Assembly: GCA_051453625.1 (NCBI GenBank)
Contig: JBOZIK010000001.1
Coordinates: forward strand, 67,041,661-67,081,587
Direction: 5' to 3'
Length of the DNA: 39,927 bases
DNA from: Welwitschia mirabilis
Lineage: Eukaryota; Gnetophyta; Gnetopsida; Welwitschiales
This document shows positions 31,181 to 39,927 of this stretch, in pieces (position 1 is the first letter of the stretch; every line of letters begins with the position of its first letter). The notes beneath the pieces were generated by a model. It did not search any database. It saw only the letters and a program-made list of their open reading frames with translations, and was not told where the DNA came from. Position numbers and translations under genes: made by a program.

Positions 31181-31771
31181 TTTCCATTGGATATCACACA
31201 CTACTTTTTAATGCTTTTTGATGCAATTTTGGTCATGCATTGGTCAAATGAGTTGAGGATGGGAAGTCCAGTGAGTTTGACAAGTCCAGGGCCGCCAAAG
31301 CCATCTAGGTGAGTTTTAGCTTCGAGAATTGCAGTTTCAATTTCGAGAATTGCAACAAGGTAGAGAATCACAACTTGCCTCAACTAGTCATGACTCTGGC
31401 AAATCTAACAATATTAGCACTAGCTAAANNNNNNNNNNTGTTGCATACCTAGTATGAATGATGCAACATCCTACACTTATCTCCAAAATGAAGGGAAGCA
31501 TGGAAGGGTCTACAAATGAAAGGGCATCTATAGTTAAGCCATACAAGATTGAGCTAGATCCTATCCCATAAAACTAGTCCCTACCACTATGATTTGCCAT
31601 GTACAACTAGGCCCGCTACACAAGCTTTGGTCTTATGGTGCATAGGTAAGTCCTGATATAGAAACTAACCAATATGAAGTAATGAGGAAATGTCTTAGAG
31701 AGTGTTATCAGATGAAATTCCTTGTGTACCTATTGCCAAATGATGAGACGAGATGGTTTTGTGTCTTTCAA
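31181..31771. other. Unassigned sequence with a small minus-strand frame
   Basis: A 60-codon minus-strand frame (31201-31383) contains HLDGFGGPGLVKLTGLP and is less AT-rich than its surroundings. I do not recognise it. A 20-bp tandem (TTCGAGAATTGCA twice, near 31321-31352) lies inside it. A 10-N run is at 31429-31438. Confidence 0.35.
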
Positions 31772-32714
31772 GGCAAACAAATGTCCTTATTGCCCCTCCC
31801 CAATTATGAAGTAATAGATGATGCATNNNNNNNNNNNNNNNNNNNNNNNNNNNNNNNNNNNNNNNNNNNNNNNNNNNNNNNNNNNNNNNNNNNNNNNNNN
31901 NNNNNNNNNNNNNNNNNNNNNNNNNNNNNNNNNNNNNNNNNNNNNNNNNNNNNNNNNNNNNNNNNNNNNNNNNNNNNNNNNNNNNNNNNNNNNNNNNNNN
32001 NNNNNNNNNNNNNNNNNNNNNNNNNNNNNNNNNNNNNNNNNNNNNNNNNNNNNNNNNNNNNNNNNNNNNNNNNNNNNNNNNNNNNNNNNNNNNNNNNNNN
32101 NNNNNNNNNNNNNNNNNNNNNNNNNNNNNNNNNNNNNNNNNNNNNNNNNNNNNNNNNNNNNNNNNNNNNNNNNNNNNNNNNNNNNNNNNNNNNNNNNNNN
32201 NNNNNNNNNNNNNNNNNNNNNNNNNNNNNNNNNNNNNNNNNNNNNNNNNNNNNNNNNNNNNNNNNNNNNNNNNNNNNNNNNNNNNNNNNNNNNNNNNNNN
32301 NNNNNNNNNNNNNNNNNNNNNNNNNNNNNNNNNNNNNNNNNNNNNNNNNNNNNNNNNNNNNNNNNNNNNNNNNNNNNNNNNNNNNNNNNNNNNNNNNNNN
32401 NNNNNNNNNNNNNNNNNNNNNNNNNNNNNNNNNNNNNNNNNNNNNNNNNNNNNNNNNNNNNNNNNNNNNNNNNNNNNNNNNNNNNNNNNNNNNNNNNNNN
32501 NNNNNNNNNNNNNNNNNNNNNNNNNNNNNNNNNNNNNNNNNNNNNNNNNNNNNNNNNNNNNNNNNNNNNNNNNNNNNNNNNNNNNNNNNNNNNNNNNNNN
32601 NNNNNNNNNNNNNNNNNNNNNNNNNNNNNNNNNNNNNNNNNNNNNNNNNNNNNNNNNNNAGGCAAACAAATGTCCTTATTGCCCCTTCCCAATTATGAAG
32701 TAATAGATGATGCA
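31772..32714. repeat. 55-bp repeat on both sides of an 833-N gap
   Basis: GGCAAACAAATGTCCTTATT through TAATAGATGATGCAT occurs at 31772-31826 and 32661-32714, differing at one base, with only N (31827-32659) between. Both copies run into the first bases of the gypsy LTR. An unresolved scaffold overlap or a tandem LTR junction would look like this. Reading frames spanning the N run are meaningless. Confidence 0.8.
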
Positions 32715-33420
32715 TAAGCATACTTTAGAAAATATAATAAATAATTAAATACATTAGAAGTTAGATTTCTTCCCATTCAAGTTTGGAGTTGCAAGGTTTC
32801 AAGTTGCATTAACCAAGTTGGAAATTTGGGCTTATAAAATCAAGATATTTTTATGGGGGTGAGTTTACAAAGTTCATTTCATAAGCCAAACACTAGAAAT
32901 TTCACATTGCAATTAACTGGAACATGTTATGCTTTGTCTTAGCTTCATAATGATAGGTCATTCACTAAATTTGGCCATGAAATGATGACATTATGCCCAA
33001 TCAGTAAAGGCATCTTTTTATGTAATTTTTAGGAAAGGAGTCATGCAATAATTAGATCTTTGGTTAAAATGTCATAAGAGGCCTAGTTAGATTCTTTGAG
33101 TTTGAAATGGCCTCCTCCATGGCCTATACATTAGAGCATCTAATGGGCACTTGAACTTCATACTCACAGGATTTGCATTTCGTGTTGGAAGCTTGTGATA
33201 TGCGTGTGTTTCAAGAATCTCATGCTTGAAGCACATAATGAAAGCTTGTATTACTACATAATATTTTTTGTTAATGGAAAGTTCCTTGATTGATTGCTTC
33301 TAATATTATTGTTATATTTTGGTTTTAAATTCCCTAAGATAGATCTTAGGGCTTTCATAGTGGAGCTGTACATCATCTCAAATCAAAGTTACCATGGTAG
33401 CTTTTGTTTTGCTTTATTTG
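32708..33420 (+). repeat. 5' LTR of the second gypsy element
   Basis: Aligns with 37889-38640. Starts TGATGCATAAGC. Shared blocks are GCATCTTTTTATGTAATTTT, GGAAGCTTGTGAT and CCCTAAGATAGATCTT. The TATA site reads CCTATACATT (decayed). The right border is approximate because no CA end or PBS is clear. Confidence 0.8.
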
Positions 33421-34600
33421 TTGTGTTAAGCTTGTAGGGAAGATCGCGTCAAAGAAATCTACTATCACACATTTGCACAAGTAGCTAGTAAAGCAAGAGT
33501 AGGGCAAAAGTAAGCTTCAATACATAATGCAAATGATCAAGTAAAAGATGGATGTAGGCTATACTTTGATGGAAAAGGGAGGACTTCTTGAAGAAGATGT
33601 AGAAGAAGAAGAGGAAGTAATGGAACCATCTGCAGGACCAGAACAAACTCAAATTAATGTCTTGGAAAGTAACTTCGATAATATGTAGGAGCTTTTCTTG
33701 GAGTACCTTGCACAGCTAGGGCAAAGGGAATCACTAGATGTGGAACCATCTAAAAGAAGCATGATACCGAAAAAGTTATAAGACTAGACCTAGCAAATGG
33801 ACAATCACTTCGAAAGAGAGGAGACACTTGAAGATAAAAAAGTGCAAATAACTTCTTCTTCCTTGCAAGGCATTGGCACAAGTTGATGAGAGCACTTTGA
33901 GCAAAAGAAAGAAGACCAAGGATACCATCTAGCTAACTAGACATTGATGAAATGTGCCTTAGAGGACAATTTTATGTCAAAAGCATAGCATGCAAAGTTA
34001 GTGAGAAAGATGCAGAATCTCTATTAAAGGGATAAGTAAATGATGGAGTATACCACACAATTTCATAGCTAACCATCCAACCAAACTCCTTTGATGAAGG
34101 TATTGTGAAGATAACAATGTACGTTTTGAAGTTAAGTTTTCCATTAAGATTGAAGTTTCTATGTTTTATCCTAATAATGCAAAGCAAGCATATCAATTAG
34201 CTTCATGAGACGAAGCGAACTTGTAGCACATGCAAAGTATCTCTATCAAAAATTAAAGAAATGAGAAAGAAGCATATAGATTTTGAGGACAAAAGCCAAA
34301 GAACATAGTAGAATACATCATAAAATAACCAAGAAGAAAAGATGAAAAGAGAAGGTAATCACTTTTTTGGCAAAAGACTTAGTAAACACTTATGTGTTAC
34401 AATTTCAATAGAGTAAGCTATAAATGTATGAAGGTCAAGCTAGATGAGCACAAGTGAATTGTGTTACAACAATATGTAAGAAGGGAGAATCTAGTAAAGA
34501 ATCTGAAAAAAATGTTGTAGAAGTACTACGAACTGAAATAATGTGAGAATTTATTTGTTAAAAGACTACTAAAACAAAATCCTATACCATCAAATAAACC
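33421..34600 (+). pseudogene. Gypsy gag region, heavily decayed
   Basis: Stop-ridden coding traces. A Glu-rich stretch encoded by GAAGAAGATGTAGAAGAAGA near 33590-33625 is the clearest. No capsid motif or zinc knuckle can be read with confidence. Its position between the LTR and protease supports gag. Confidence 0.45.
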
Positions 34601-34960
34601 TCGACAAAGAAAACCAAGTTTTTTGGAACCAAATGTACGTGCAAACACAAGGTAGACAAGGTTATCATTGATAATGGTAGTATCAATAATGTGGTTTCTA
34701 AAGAAATGGTGGAGAAGATAAGTCTAGAAGTTATTCCACATCTAGATACTTACGTATCTCATGGTTACAAAAGGGATGTCTTATTACTATTGATGAATAA
34801 TGTTTTATTAATTTTAAGATTGGTAATTTCTATGATAGTGTTAAATGTGATGTTCCTATGGACACAAACCATTTACTTCTTGGTAGACCTTGGCAATTTC
34901 TTACTAATGATGGCAACATCAATATTTTCTAATAAATGCAAGAGGAATGAGATTTGAATT
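34601..34960 (+). pseudogene. Gypsy protease remnant
   Basis: The reading KVDKVIIDNGSINNVVSKEM (34651-34710) matches the plant Ty3-gypsy aspartic protease block (vIID.GSc.NvVs.emv.kL). The active-site triplet reads DNG where DSG or DGG is usual. After about 34760 the frame is lost, but CDVPMDTNHLLLGRPW-like residues can still be read at 34840-34895 in another frame. Confidence 0.65.
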
Positions 34961-35199
34961 ATTTATAGATGGGGAAGAAGGCCAAGATAGAACTATAAAG
35001 ATAAAAAAGAAAATTATAGAAGAAATAGATGAAGGTAGTGGTGGAATAGCAATAATTTAATGAGTTGTTATAGAAAAATCTATGAAACAAAAACCAGTGG
35101 GCCGAAAAATCTGTTGAATTCTTTTCAAGATATTTGTATTAATGACTTACCTCTACAATTACTACTAGTGAGAAGCATTAGCCACTAGATTGCTTTAGG

Positions 35200-36450
35200 T
35201 GCATTTCTCCCACATAAGGCATTACATCAGAGGAATCCCCATAAGACGGAAGAAATCGATAGACAAGAGCAAGAGTTAGTGGATAAAGGAATCATAAGAG
35301 AAGCCCTTCCTTATGTTCAAGTCCAATGGTGTTAGCTTCATAGAATGCTAATAAAGAATCATGCTTATGCACTAATGCAAAGGCTATAAATAAAATTACA
35401 AACAGGTATCATTTTTGAATGCCTAGAATCAATGATATTCCTACTAATCCAACATGTGGATGTGCTTTCAATAAGATTTCTTAAGAGTGTTTATCACTAT
35501 ATATGGTTTAAAAAAGGAAATGAATGGAAGACTACTTTTAAAACTCTAGATGGTTTGTATGAATGGTTGGTCATGTCAATTAATCTAACCAATGGACACA
35601 AATAATTTTATGATATTGATGATGTCGGTTTTAAAGCCTTTTTTGATAAAACATGTCATGTATTTCTTGATTATATTCTAGTTTTATTGCCAAACATGTC
35701 AAAGCATGTAGAACATTCACCGTAGGGTTTGCAACAATTACAAGAGGAATAGTTATTGTTAATTGTGAGTATGTCCTTCAACGACCAGAACTCATATTCC
35801 TTGTTGTGATAGTTCCAAGGAGAGCATCAAAATTGATCCTACTTAGATGAAGTCTAATATGGATTGGCTTATTGCTACTCCAACAAGAGAGGTACAAAGT
35901 TTTTATGGGTTACCTAGCTTCTACAAAAGATCAATTAAGGATTCAATAACATATATGCATCTATGCTATGTACTAGAAAGAAAGATAAAGAGCTCAAATG
36001 GACTAATGAAGCAAATGTAGCATTTCAAGAACTTAAGAAAGTAATGTCACACAACCACTTTTGGCCTAGCTAGATTTCAGCAAAATAGTTCAATTGGAGT
36101 GTGATGATAGCAGAGAAGCTATTGGTAGAGTTCTCAACCAAGACAGTAAGCCCATTGCTTTCTCTAGTGAAAAGTTAAATGAAGCTAAGTCATTCAACTC
36201 ATAAAAAAGGGTTGTATGCTATGTTGCAAGCTTTAAAAAGATGGAGACATTGCTTGTTGCATAGGCAACTTATTATTTTTACTGATCATAAAGCCTTACT
36301 ATATTTGAATAGCAAGATAAATTGAGTACTAAGTATACCAAGTGGGAAAAGAAGTTGCAAGAGTTCAATTTTGTCTTCAAGCACAAGAGTTTAAAAAGCA
36401 ATAAAGTAACAAATGCATTTGGCAAAGTGGCATGTTAGGTGGGTTGTAAG
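35200..36450 (+). pseudogene. Gypsy reverse transcriptase and RNase H remnant
   Basis: RT entry: EEIDRQEQELVDKGIIREAL (35249-35308). Then [14 protein letters not shown] and MPRINDI (35374-35435), and [20 protein letters not shown] (35519-35578). The catalytic box reads VFLDYILVLL at 35660-35689: the second Asp of xxDD is Tyr, so the polymerase site is dead. Downstream are WLIATPTREVQSFYGLPSFY (about 35868-35927) and the RNase H segment with LKWTNEANVAFQELKK. It also has LQALKRWRHCLLHRQLIIFT and then DHKALLYLNS (near 36225-36312). Several frame changes and stops occur. Confidence 0.85.
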
Positions 36451-36632
36451 CTTGTTATTGATTTATCTCATTTTTCGGATTTGTTAGAACGGAACCTAGT
36501 TTTCGTAAGGTATTAAGCGTGGAGGGAGCAGCCAAGGAATTAAAAAAAACATTGGAAGGATACCATTGAAAAGATTGTCATAATCAAAATGTTTCTCTAT
36601 ACAAGTAGGAAAATTATGTGTCNNNNNNNNNN

Positions 36633-37660
36633 TGGTTGTGGGTCGGGAATGAAAACATGGTAAGACATTTTGGTATGGACAAAACTTACAAGTTGGTACA
36701 AAGGAATTGCTGTTCACCTTATTGTGTAAGGATGTATAGAAATCAACGAGAAAACTTAGGACTGGGTAAACAGCCAAAGAAGGATCTAATGTAGGATTGT
36801 ACATGTCATTACCAACTCCTACAAGACTTGGAAATGTAAGTATGGATTTTATTCCTGGTTTGCCTTGCTCTAAAAGAGGAAATGTTTCCATACGTGTAGT
36901 TCTTGACAAACTTAGCAAAATGGCATGTTTTTACTTCGTGTAATAGTGATGCATGGCATATAGCATGTTTTTCCTTTCATGATACTGGTAGGTCACATGG
37001 TTTACCTAGTACAGTTATTTCAGGGAAAGAAGTAACATTTGTATCATGTTTTTGGAGACATTTGTGGCAATCATTAGGAACAAAGATGTACTTCTCTTTG
37101 GCATACCAACCACATACCAATGGCCAGAGAAAGGGGGTAAAAATCAGAGCATTGGAAACTTGCTTTAATGCTTGTGTAATGGAAATCCAAAACTATGATA
37201 GGGTTTTCTCTCTTATGCTTGCATACAAGAATTCCTTTAACAAAAGCACAAGAAAAACACCATTTGAAGTGGTGTATGGATTCCACCCAAGAACACCTAA
37301 CTTGGTTGGAAAAGCAAAATCTCCATCATCAATAGTAGAGGAATTTGCTACCAAAATTGAAAATTTACAAAGGAATGGCCAGACAAAATTTGAGAAGCTA
37401 AATGTGAAGACCAAGGAAGGGTTGGATCAAGAAGGGTCACATGTTAAGTTCAAAGGATATGACTTAGTGATGACACACATTCAAGAGGCTTAGTTCCCAA
37501 TTGGAACTTATAAGAAGCTAAAGCATAGGAAGATTGAAGATACACTAGATCGCCAAAAAGATTTCTTCAAATACATAAGAATTGGAACTTCCCCAAGGTA
37601 TTGGTCTTTCTCCAATTTTTTGTCAAAGTATCATGGCAAGTTGAAGGATGAATCAATGAT
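36633..37660 (+). pseudogene. Gypsy integrase remnant
   Basis: The core opens with MDFIPGLPCSKRGNVSIRVV (36842-36901), keeping the first catalytic Asp, then shifts frame. The frame 36903-37493 reads GRSHGLPSTVISGKEVTFVS, where the second catalytic Asp (IVSDRD block) is Gly. It continues to SLAYQPHTNGQRKGVKIRAL, where the third residue, Glu (GQTEVVNR), is also gone. FEVVYGFHPRTPNL is well conserved. A C-terminal block GYDLVMTHIQEA-stop-FPIGTYKKLKHRKI (37459-37532) matches the region after the core in plant gypsy elements. It cannot be functional. Confidence 0.85.
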
Positions 37661-37876
37661 GTGAGGAAGAAGAACAAAGGCAACAAGAAGGTGTATAAAC
37701 CACTAATAATTTTGGATTTGTGGGAGAAATCTATAAGAAAGAAGCCCCACAAAGAGTAGTTAGCTCAACTGCTAAGGTAACAAAAGGAATGTGCAATTTG
37801 AATGTCAGAAAAGGATTACCTACAGTATGGACATGATGTAGGTTAGGAATACTACTCGTATGGTTGTTCAACTTTA

Positions 37877-37888
37877 AGTGGGAAAAGA
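37877..37888 (+). other. Polypurine tract of the second gypsy element
   Basis: AAGTGGGAAAAGA lies directly before TGATGCA, the start of the 3' LTR, as expected for the plus-strand primer site. Confidence 0.75.
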
Positions 37889-38640
37889 TGATGCAGGAGC
37901 ATTCTTTTAAAGATACAATAAATAATTGAATCATTCAAAGTTAAGTTTATCAGCCATTTAAGTTTCAGATTTGCAGGCTTTTAAGTTTCCAAGTTGAAAA
38001 TTTGGGCTTAAAATACAAGGTTGTTTTACGTATGTGTGAGTTTGTGGGGCCCATTTTGTGGGCCAAACATTGAATTTCATGCTTTAACAAGCTAAAGCAT
38101 GCTAGGCTTTGTCTTACTTTTAGAATGACAAGTTATTTGCTGAATTTGGCCAAGGAATGATGAAGTTCCACCAAATTAGTGAGAGCATCTTTTTATGTAA
38201 TTTTTAGGAATTGAATCTTGCAATAATTCAGTCTCAAGTGACGATGTTGTAAGAGGCCTAAATTAGACTTTCTAAGTTTCAAATAGCCTACTTCATGGCC
38301 TATAAATTAGAGGGTCTAGTGGAATGCTCATAGGATTTGCATTTGGCATTGGAAGCTTGTGATGCAAAAGTGTTTTAAGAATGTCATGCTTGAAGCAAAT
38401 ATTGTAAGCTTGTATTACTGTATAATATTCCNNNNNAACAAAAAATCCGCTCATTGATTGCTTTCCACACTGCTTTTATATTTTGGTTTCATAGTCCCTA
38501 AGATAGATCTTTGGGCTTTCATTGTGTAACTCTGCATTGATAGCTCACATCATTAAAACTTTAACAATATAGTGTGTTTCACCACCTTACTATGGTGGTT
38601 TTCTTTTTCTTTTTTTTACTTCTTTTTCTTCCTTTGTTTG
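37889..38640 (+). repeat. 3' LTR of the second gypsy element
   Basis: Partner of 32708-33420, starting TGATGCAGGAGC. It keeps a better TATA box (GGCCTATAAATTAG, 38298-38311) than the 5' copy. A short N run lies at 38432-38436. The right border lies near 38615-38640 and is close to the SINE. Confidence 0.8.
38299..38308 (+). promoter_or_regulatory. TATA box in gypsy 3' LTR
   Basis: GCCTATAAATT is intact here. The 5' LTR equivalent near 33122-33131 reads CCTATACATT. Confidence 0.55.
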
Positions 38641-38915
38641 AAGAAATAATTCATGGGAAACCGTACCTTACTCAACAGAGTCATTAGGCTACGTGAAAAC
38701 CCATATGGGACACTTGTCGGCCTAGAGGTAACCACCAAATGTGCAGGTCTCACCTGTGATTCATACTCGACATGTTAAAGCCTACCCCCGAGTGCATCTT
38801 AAATACATGAATCTCAACCACAAGCCAACACACACACAGATGGATTCGAACCCAAGGCATTATGACTTTGAACTTGCAAGGATGGATTAAACCAATTACA
38901 CTATGCACTAGACTC
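38641..38915 (-). mobile_element. tRNA-derived SINE, minus strand
   Basis: On the minus strand an A box TAGTGTAATTGG (38903-38892) and a B box GGTTCGAATCC (38852-38842) are about 40 bases apart, as in a tRNA-like head. A (GT)n run follows. The body has CCCATATGGGTTTTCACGTA (38713-38694), related to the motif in the SINE at 16242. It sits at the right end of the gypsy LTR. The tail end is approximate. Confidence 0.7.
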
Positions 38916-39927
38916 TCTTCTTATTGGATTGTTATTTCTTAATTAACCACAATAAATCCAATGGCATCCTTAATCAGCATCTAAGTATCCTACAGTGCAA
39001 ACTGTAACCCTACTTTGGGCAATCAAGAGATAAGCATGTGATTCTTAAATAAGATTATGTATTCATAATTTTCATTGGACATGTGAATTTTTAAGGTCTT
39101 TTTTCTTGATCTTGAGGTTTCTCCATGAACTTTTAGGGTCATTGCCTAACATAAGCATGAAAACTATTACAATAACAGGGGAAGAAGATAACTCATAAGT
39201 CAGCATGCCTAGTTAACGTGCTTCATAGGCTCAAATTGTTTCTTGGCATAATCCTTTTTACATGTTTCCAATTTTGCCCCTTTTTCATTTGGTTCAGATA
39301 CCCTTGGAACCATTTGTAATTCATTACTTTAATTTTTATCTTGTTTTTGCAAAGGTTTTGTATTGGTTTCTGTTCAAATTGATACTTAGGAAATGTATAC
39401 AAGCATATACAATGATAATATACAATCTGAATTTCTTTTGCCCATTCTATTTGTAACCTTTTTGTTGTCTTCTTGAGTACTCCCTCATGAATAGAAGTTG
39501 TTCACCTGTGATGCTTAAGAGAAAACAGCTGTGAGAAAACATGTCTTTGTTAGAAACAGTTCAAAGCAAGTGCAAACAAAAGACAAAAGCATTTAGAATA
39601 ACTGCAAGGCAATCTAAGTCTTTACTCGACAGGCTAGTTCATGAGTGGAAAGGTTTAGGAAGCATCTGATAAAACTCTCATCAATTATGCACGTAGGAAG
39701 CCACATGGACACAAATCAAGGCTTCAACTGAATTGGGTCTATTTTTTTTGAGTCTGTTTTTATTTATTTTATTTGTATTTTGCAATTCTTTTATTTGTTT
39801 AGCAGTTGTGCTAGTTTAAGAGCACGTGGAGTTTGTTAGCATTTTATCCAGATATTATTGTTATTATTTTTAGGGTTGTTACCTATTTTTAGAGTCAATT
39901 TTAGTATTTTTAGGAAGTCTAGTAATT
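38916..39927. other. AT-rich sequence, nothing recognised
   Basis: Only short chance frames. No repeat partner in the window, no splice-bounded frame, no RNA motif. Confidence 0.35.

Noticed and set aside
31201-31383. Minus-strand 60-codon frame with GFGGPGLVKLTGLP
   Set aside because: Less AT-rich than its surroundings but not recognised, with no splice signals checked to fit the host gene; not called as a gene.
31682-32717. Long open frames of about 300 codons on both strands
   Set aside because: They consist almost entirely of N from the 833-base gap and carry no sequence information.

Overview
The window looks like nuclear DNA of a seed plant with a large, repeat-rich genome. A gymnosperm is the best guess, but nothing in the sequence names the species. 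The grounds are AT-rich non-coding DNA, decayed Ty1-copia and Ty3-gypsy LTR retrotransposons of plant type nested in one another, tRNA-derived SINEs, a miniature LTR element, and coding exons separated by many kilobases. There is no bacterial-style gene organisation. Most open reading frames here are chance frames or fragments of dead retroelements.

Host gene. Two minus-strand segments look like exons of one gene: 19,789-19,962 (58 codons) and 2,431-2,667 (79 codons). Both are bounded by AG/GT splice signals and join in phase 0. The downstream exon carries the EKNWG..FP..xxWLQ signature of the tocopherol-cyclase-like family (PF14249 as I recall it). If the reading is right, the 17.1-kb stretch between them is one intron and the whole window lies inside this gene. 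Remaining exons would be outside the window or are not recognised.

Layout. 1-1,921: 5' end of a minus-strand copia element (gag, PBS, LTR with internal tandem repeats). 2,431-2,667: exon. 5,006-15,460: Ty3-gypsy-type element with two LTRs of about 1.3 kb, degraded gag and pre-RT, interrupted by a solo LTR with a perfect 5-bp target duplication and by a 1.6-kb direct-repeat pair. 16,242-16,530: SINE. 16,830-17,235: dispersed repeat, second copy at 30,770-31,180. 19,789-19,962: exon. 20,431-23,969: two 0.8-kb direct repeats flanking an antisense copia-like fragment with a tandemly duplicated acidic linker. 24,518-24,842: second LTR of the solo-LTR family. 25,516-29,243: two copia fragments head to tail. 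29,600-29,820: antisense copia gag fragment. 29,807-30,581: tandem array of a miniature LTR element (TRIM type). 32,708-38,640: Ty3-gypsy element with recognisable protease, RT, RNase H and integrase, all broken. 38,641-38,915: second SINE, minus strand.

No autonomous element is intact. Zinc-knuckle cysteines and polymerase or integrase catalytic residues are repeatedly lost. The most unusual structures are the regular 207-bp TRIM array and the very large repeat-filled intron. I see no sign of a new multi-gene system.
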